Shown one piece after another: positions 4,548 through 6,578 of a DNA stretch of 6,578 bases. Location: positions 1-6,578 of the forward strand of contig JAHLWJ010000254.1 of NCBI GenBank assembly GCA_019057975.1. The letters are read 5' to 3'. A program made the position numbers and the translations under genes. Origin of the DNA: Promethearchaeota archaeon. GTDB taxonomy: Archaea; Asgardarchaeota; Lokiarchaeia; Sigynarchaeales; SOKP01. Below the pieces are notes generated by a model that was given only the letters and a program-made list of their open reading frames with translations, had not been told where the DNA came from and made no database searches. The first letter of the stretch is position 1. Each line of letters begins with the position of its first letter.

Positions 4548-6578
4548 TTATCTCGTTCTCACCGCATCTATAATATTCAAGTTTGCTGCCCATTTTGCAG
4601 GATATCGTGAGCTCAGAATTACAGTGATTAAAACAGTTGATACCAAAATTCCAATAGTTAACCATGGAATCGTCCAAGTAACCGTGAGGAATCCACCTGA
4701 GGGCATTGTATCCACCATTAAAGAGCCTTGAACTAAACCTGCGAATATACCCGTAAAGACACCTAAAAGAGCTAAGATTAATGTTTCCCCAGATATTGAT
4801 CGTATTACTCCCTTTTTGTCTAATCCTATTGACCTAAGCATCCCTATTTCTCTTCTACGTGCCATAGTAGTAAGGAGGCTATGAAGCGTCAGCCCAATCA
4901 TTGCTATTATTATAGAAAAGATAAGTAATCCATTTGTTATGAAAGTAATTAAATTAATCATAGTTCTGAATATAGAACTCATAAAAGATCTTGTAAAACT
5001 AAATAAAATGAGATATTTTTCACCTTCAATGAAGTCTAACAAGTTCTCCAAAACTTCCTCATCATTTACTCCTTTCTCCACCCAAACAAACCAATCATGT
5101 ACAAAAGTTCTAATTCCAAGAGACCTACTTTTAACATCAATTATTGTCCAATTCCCAGCTTCATTTGATAAGCCTGCTAAAATTGCGTCTTTAAGCAATG
5201 ATATATTCTTTGGATGATCGCTGTGAATTAGTACTGATGTTATATAATCATTAGAATAATCAACACCTTTATAAATAACATATATACTATCTCTGGCTTT
5301 TTCATAATTAATATAGACCGAATTTCCTCCAACATCAAATCCAGTCTCAATTCGGGCATACCGGGCATACCAATTATATCTTTCTGTATTATATAATGTA
5401 GGTGCTTCAATTATCCCAATAATTTCAAATGTTGGCCATGTTGCGGGTATTATCATATGAGTTGATTCTGCTACACCAAATTTTAGGCTATCTATAGTTA
5501 AATTATAATTACTATTATATGTAGAATTATGACCTCTTATCCTCAATATCAAATTTCCAATTGGATCTATGTAATGATGATTTGAATCAAATAAGAAAGT
5601 ATTACTAAGCTCAACGGTGTTATTAATGGAACCTAATTTTTCAAATTCATTAGTGTAGATGTTAAATGCTTCCAATTCAAGTTGATCCACAGATGAATTT
5701 AATGAAGTTTCAATCGTAACGTTGATCGCTTTATATAAGTTGGGGGTTAGAAAACTTGTAGTAATATTAAATGCAAGCCACTCTTGATTACTTACAAATG
5801 AAAGGTTCACATCATCAGAAGAGGTTAGATTTACAGCACTACCTGAAACTGATGTATAATTAGAATAACTATTTAAAAAAGGAATCACCAAAGCCATATA
5901 TGGCAAGCTACTTTTTAAAACAAATTCTTGTGGAAAAATAGAAATAATGGTGCCAATCCCAGAGCCAGGATGATTCTGAATATATAATTCATCAACAACA
6001 CACACATCTTCAGTTGTGTTTAGGAGTTCTTCCATAGTAGTACCTAAAGATCCGTTTTTTTGATCAACTAAAATGTTATTTCCAAAAAAAGAGTCTGATT
6101 TTAATTTGCCACTTGAATTTGTTTGAATTCCTACCACAGAAGTCATATAATCTGTGACTGATCCATTTGTAGGTGTATAATAATCCATTCGGGATGTATA
6201 GTAATCGATTCCACCAGTTCCATTTAAAATTGCTTCCACATTAGAGAAATTAAACCAATTTGGTTGAACCATGTCTAAGAAGGGATTTCCGGTTTGAGTA
6301 AGTTGCCTGAAAACCATATCAGTTCCTCCGCCAGGAAGGTTTTGAATAGCTATTTCTTCATAAGTCTCCCATGAGATAAATATATTATAACTCGCTATTG
6401 AACTTGAACCACCTAGGAAATCTAATGATGCAAAACCTTGAATGTTACTCACTATCGCTATAACACTCATGTTAATTATATAAGTATCTTCATACGCATT
6501 ATAATTATCACCAGTTAGCAAAGCACTCAGATTAGCATAAGTTGTTCCCAAAGAGAACTTTACAGAAATATTTTCACC
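4548..6578 (-). CDS. FtsX/MacB/LolC-family ABC transporter permease, 5' partial
   Basis: This is the membrane subunit of a type VII (MacB/LolCDE/FtsEX-like) ABC complex. The reading frame stays open to the window edge (nine more codons above a TTG at 6551), so the N-terminus and first membrane helix lie outside; the TTG is not a credible start. Counting from that TTG, residues 1-530 are an extracytoplasmic region rich in Asn, Ser, Thr and Tyr with a single Cys (184). Membrane helices follow at about 533-560, 589-613 and 628-647. Between the first two sits the family's coupling segment (RRREIGMLRSIGL, 565-577, then SGE at 587-589), and the tail YPAKWAANLNIIDAVRTR is the usual FtsX C-terminus. 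Family assignment is firm. The substrate is unknown: lipid, lipoprotein or peptide export, or signalling to a surface enzyme, are all possible. The ectodomain is larger than the roughly 200-250 residues of MacB or LolC. First visible gene of an operon with two ATPases; stop TAA. Confidence 0.9.
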   Translation of the reverse strand, partial: GENISVKFSLGTTYANLSALLTGDNYNAYEDTYIINMSVIAIVSNIQGFASLDFLGGSSSIASYNIFISWETYEEIAIQNLPGGGTDMVFRQLTQTGNPFLDMVQPNWFNFSNVEAILNGTGGIDYYTSRMDYYTPTNGSVTDYMTSVVGIQTNSSGKLKSDSFFGNNILVDQKNGSLGTTMEELLNTTEDVCVVDELYIQNHPGSGIGTIISIFPQEFVLKSSLPYMALVIPFLNSYSNYTSVSGSAVNLTSSDDVNLSFVSNQEWLAFNITTSFLTPNLYKAINVTIETSLNSSVDQLELEAFNIYTNEFEKLGSINNTVELSNTFLFDSNHHYIDPIGNLILRIRGHNSTYNSNYNLTIDSLKFGVAESTHMIIPATWPTFEIIGIIEAPTLYNTERYNWYARYARIETGFDVGGNSVYINYEKARDSIYVIYKGVDYSNDYITSVLIHSDHPKNISLLKDAILAGLSNEAGNWTIIDVKSRSLGIRTFVHDWFVWVEKGVNDEEVLENLLDFIEGEKYLILFSFTRSFMSSIFRTMINLITFITNGLLIFSIIIAMIGLTLHSLLTTMARRREIGMLRSIGLDKKGVIRSISGETLILALLGVFTGIFAGLVQGSLMVDTMPSGGFLTVTWTIPWLTIGILVSTVLITVILSSRYPAKWAANLNIIDAVRTR
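5466..5849 (-). other. Probable beta-sandwich domain inserted in the permease ectodomain
   Basis: Residues about 235-362, counted from the TTG at 6551, alternate short hydrophobic strands with polar turns. They carry the pattern of carbohydrate-binding-like or surface beta-sandwiches: a strand with a central Trp (EWLAF), a strand plus turn (AFNIYTNEFEKLGS), a YIDPIGNLILRIRG stretch near 327-340, and a closing LTIDSLKFGV strand at 351-360. On each side the sequence looks like the periplasmic core of MacB-type permeases: VIAIVSNIQGF at 30-40 and FEIIGIIEAPT at 375-385, each followed by a Y-x-N/I-x-I/F-x-S/Y-type strand. The domain call comes from reading the pattern only; strand assignment and any ligand are inference. 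Confidence 0.45.

Noticed and set aside
3348..5217. Several plus-strand open frames of 73-111 codons opposite the ATPases and permease
   Set aside because: Their translations are antisense shadows of conserved motifs: the repeated VVFPEPDGP-type string is the reverse of the Walker A codons. No promoter or ribosome site supports them.
6549..6551. TTG as the start codon of the permease gene
   Set aside because: The frame continues open through nine more codons to the window edge (GENISVKFS), no Shine-Dalgarno is visible, and the family needs a membrane helix before the ectodomain. The gene is treated as partial.
71..6578. A single functional system linking the ABC complex with the acyl-CoA dehydrogenases
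   Set aside because: The dehydrogenases have their own promoters and U-rich ends and lie 170 bases beyond the operon. Adjacency on one strand alone does not show a shared pathway.

Overview
The window is AT-rich and compact, and all five real genes lie on the minus strand, so transcription runs from the right edge (6578) to the left edge (1). Several signs suggest an archaeon: TATA-like boxes placed as archaeal promoters are, start codons without Shine-Dalgarno on first genes but good Shine-Dalgarno sites inside the operon, U-rich tracts directly after stop codons, and a surface domain crowded with N-glycosylation sequons. The combination with duplicated acyl-CoA dehydrogenases and low GC would fit an Asgard (Lokiarchaeia-like) genome. 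That lineage is inference from style, not from any marker gene.

Layout in transcription order. (1) 6578-4548: the C-terminal 676 residues of an FtsX/MacB/LolC-type ABC permease, cut by the window edge. It has an ectodomain of roughly 500 residues and the final three membrane helices. (2) 4511-3711 and (3) 3691-2927: two different MacB/LolD/FtsE-like ATPases, each with all nucleotide-binding motifs intact. Gaps of 36 and 19 bases and clear Shine-Dalgarno sites make genes 1-3 one operon encoding a transporter or mechanotransmission complex, probably with two non-identical ATPase subunits. (4) 2756-1509 and (5) 1330-71: two tandem paralogous acyl-CoA dehydrogenases. Each is preceded by its own 170-180 base spacer with a TATA-like box and followed by a U-rich tract, so each looks like a separate transcription unit.

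The ABC operon would act at the cell membrane; substrate unknown. The two dehydrogenases would act in the cytoplasm on acyl-CoA thioesters and pass electrons through FAD, normally to an electron-transfer flavoprotein not encoded here. Nothing in the sequence ties the two modules together beyond adjacency.

No RNA gene, CRISPR array, insertion sequence or clearly undescribed system is visible. The points most worth a second look are the sequon-rich permease ectodomain with what looks like an inserted beta-sandwich, the paired ATPases for one visible permease, and the catalytic layout and ancient duplication of the two dehydrogenases. No gene-free stretch exceeds 300 bases.
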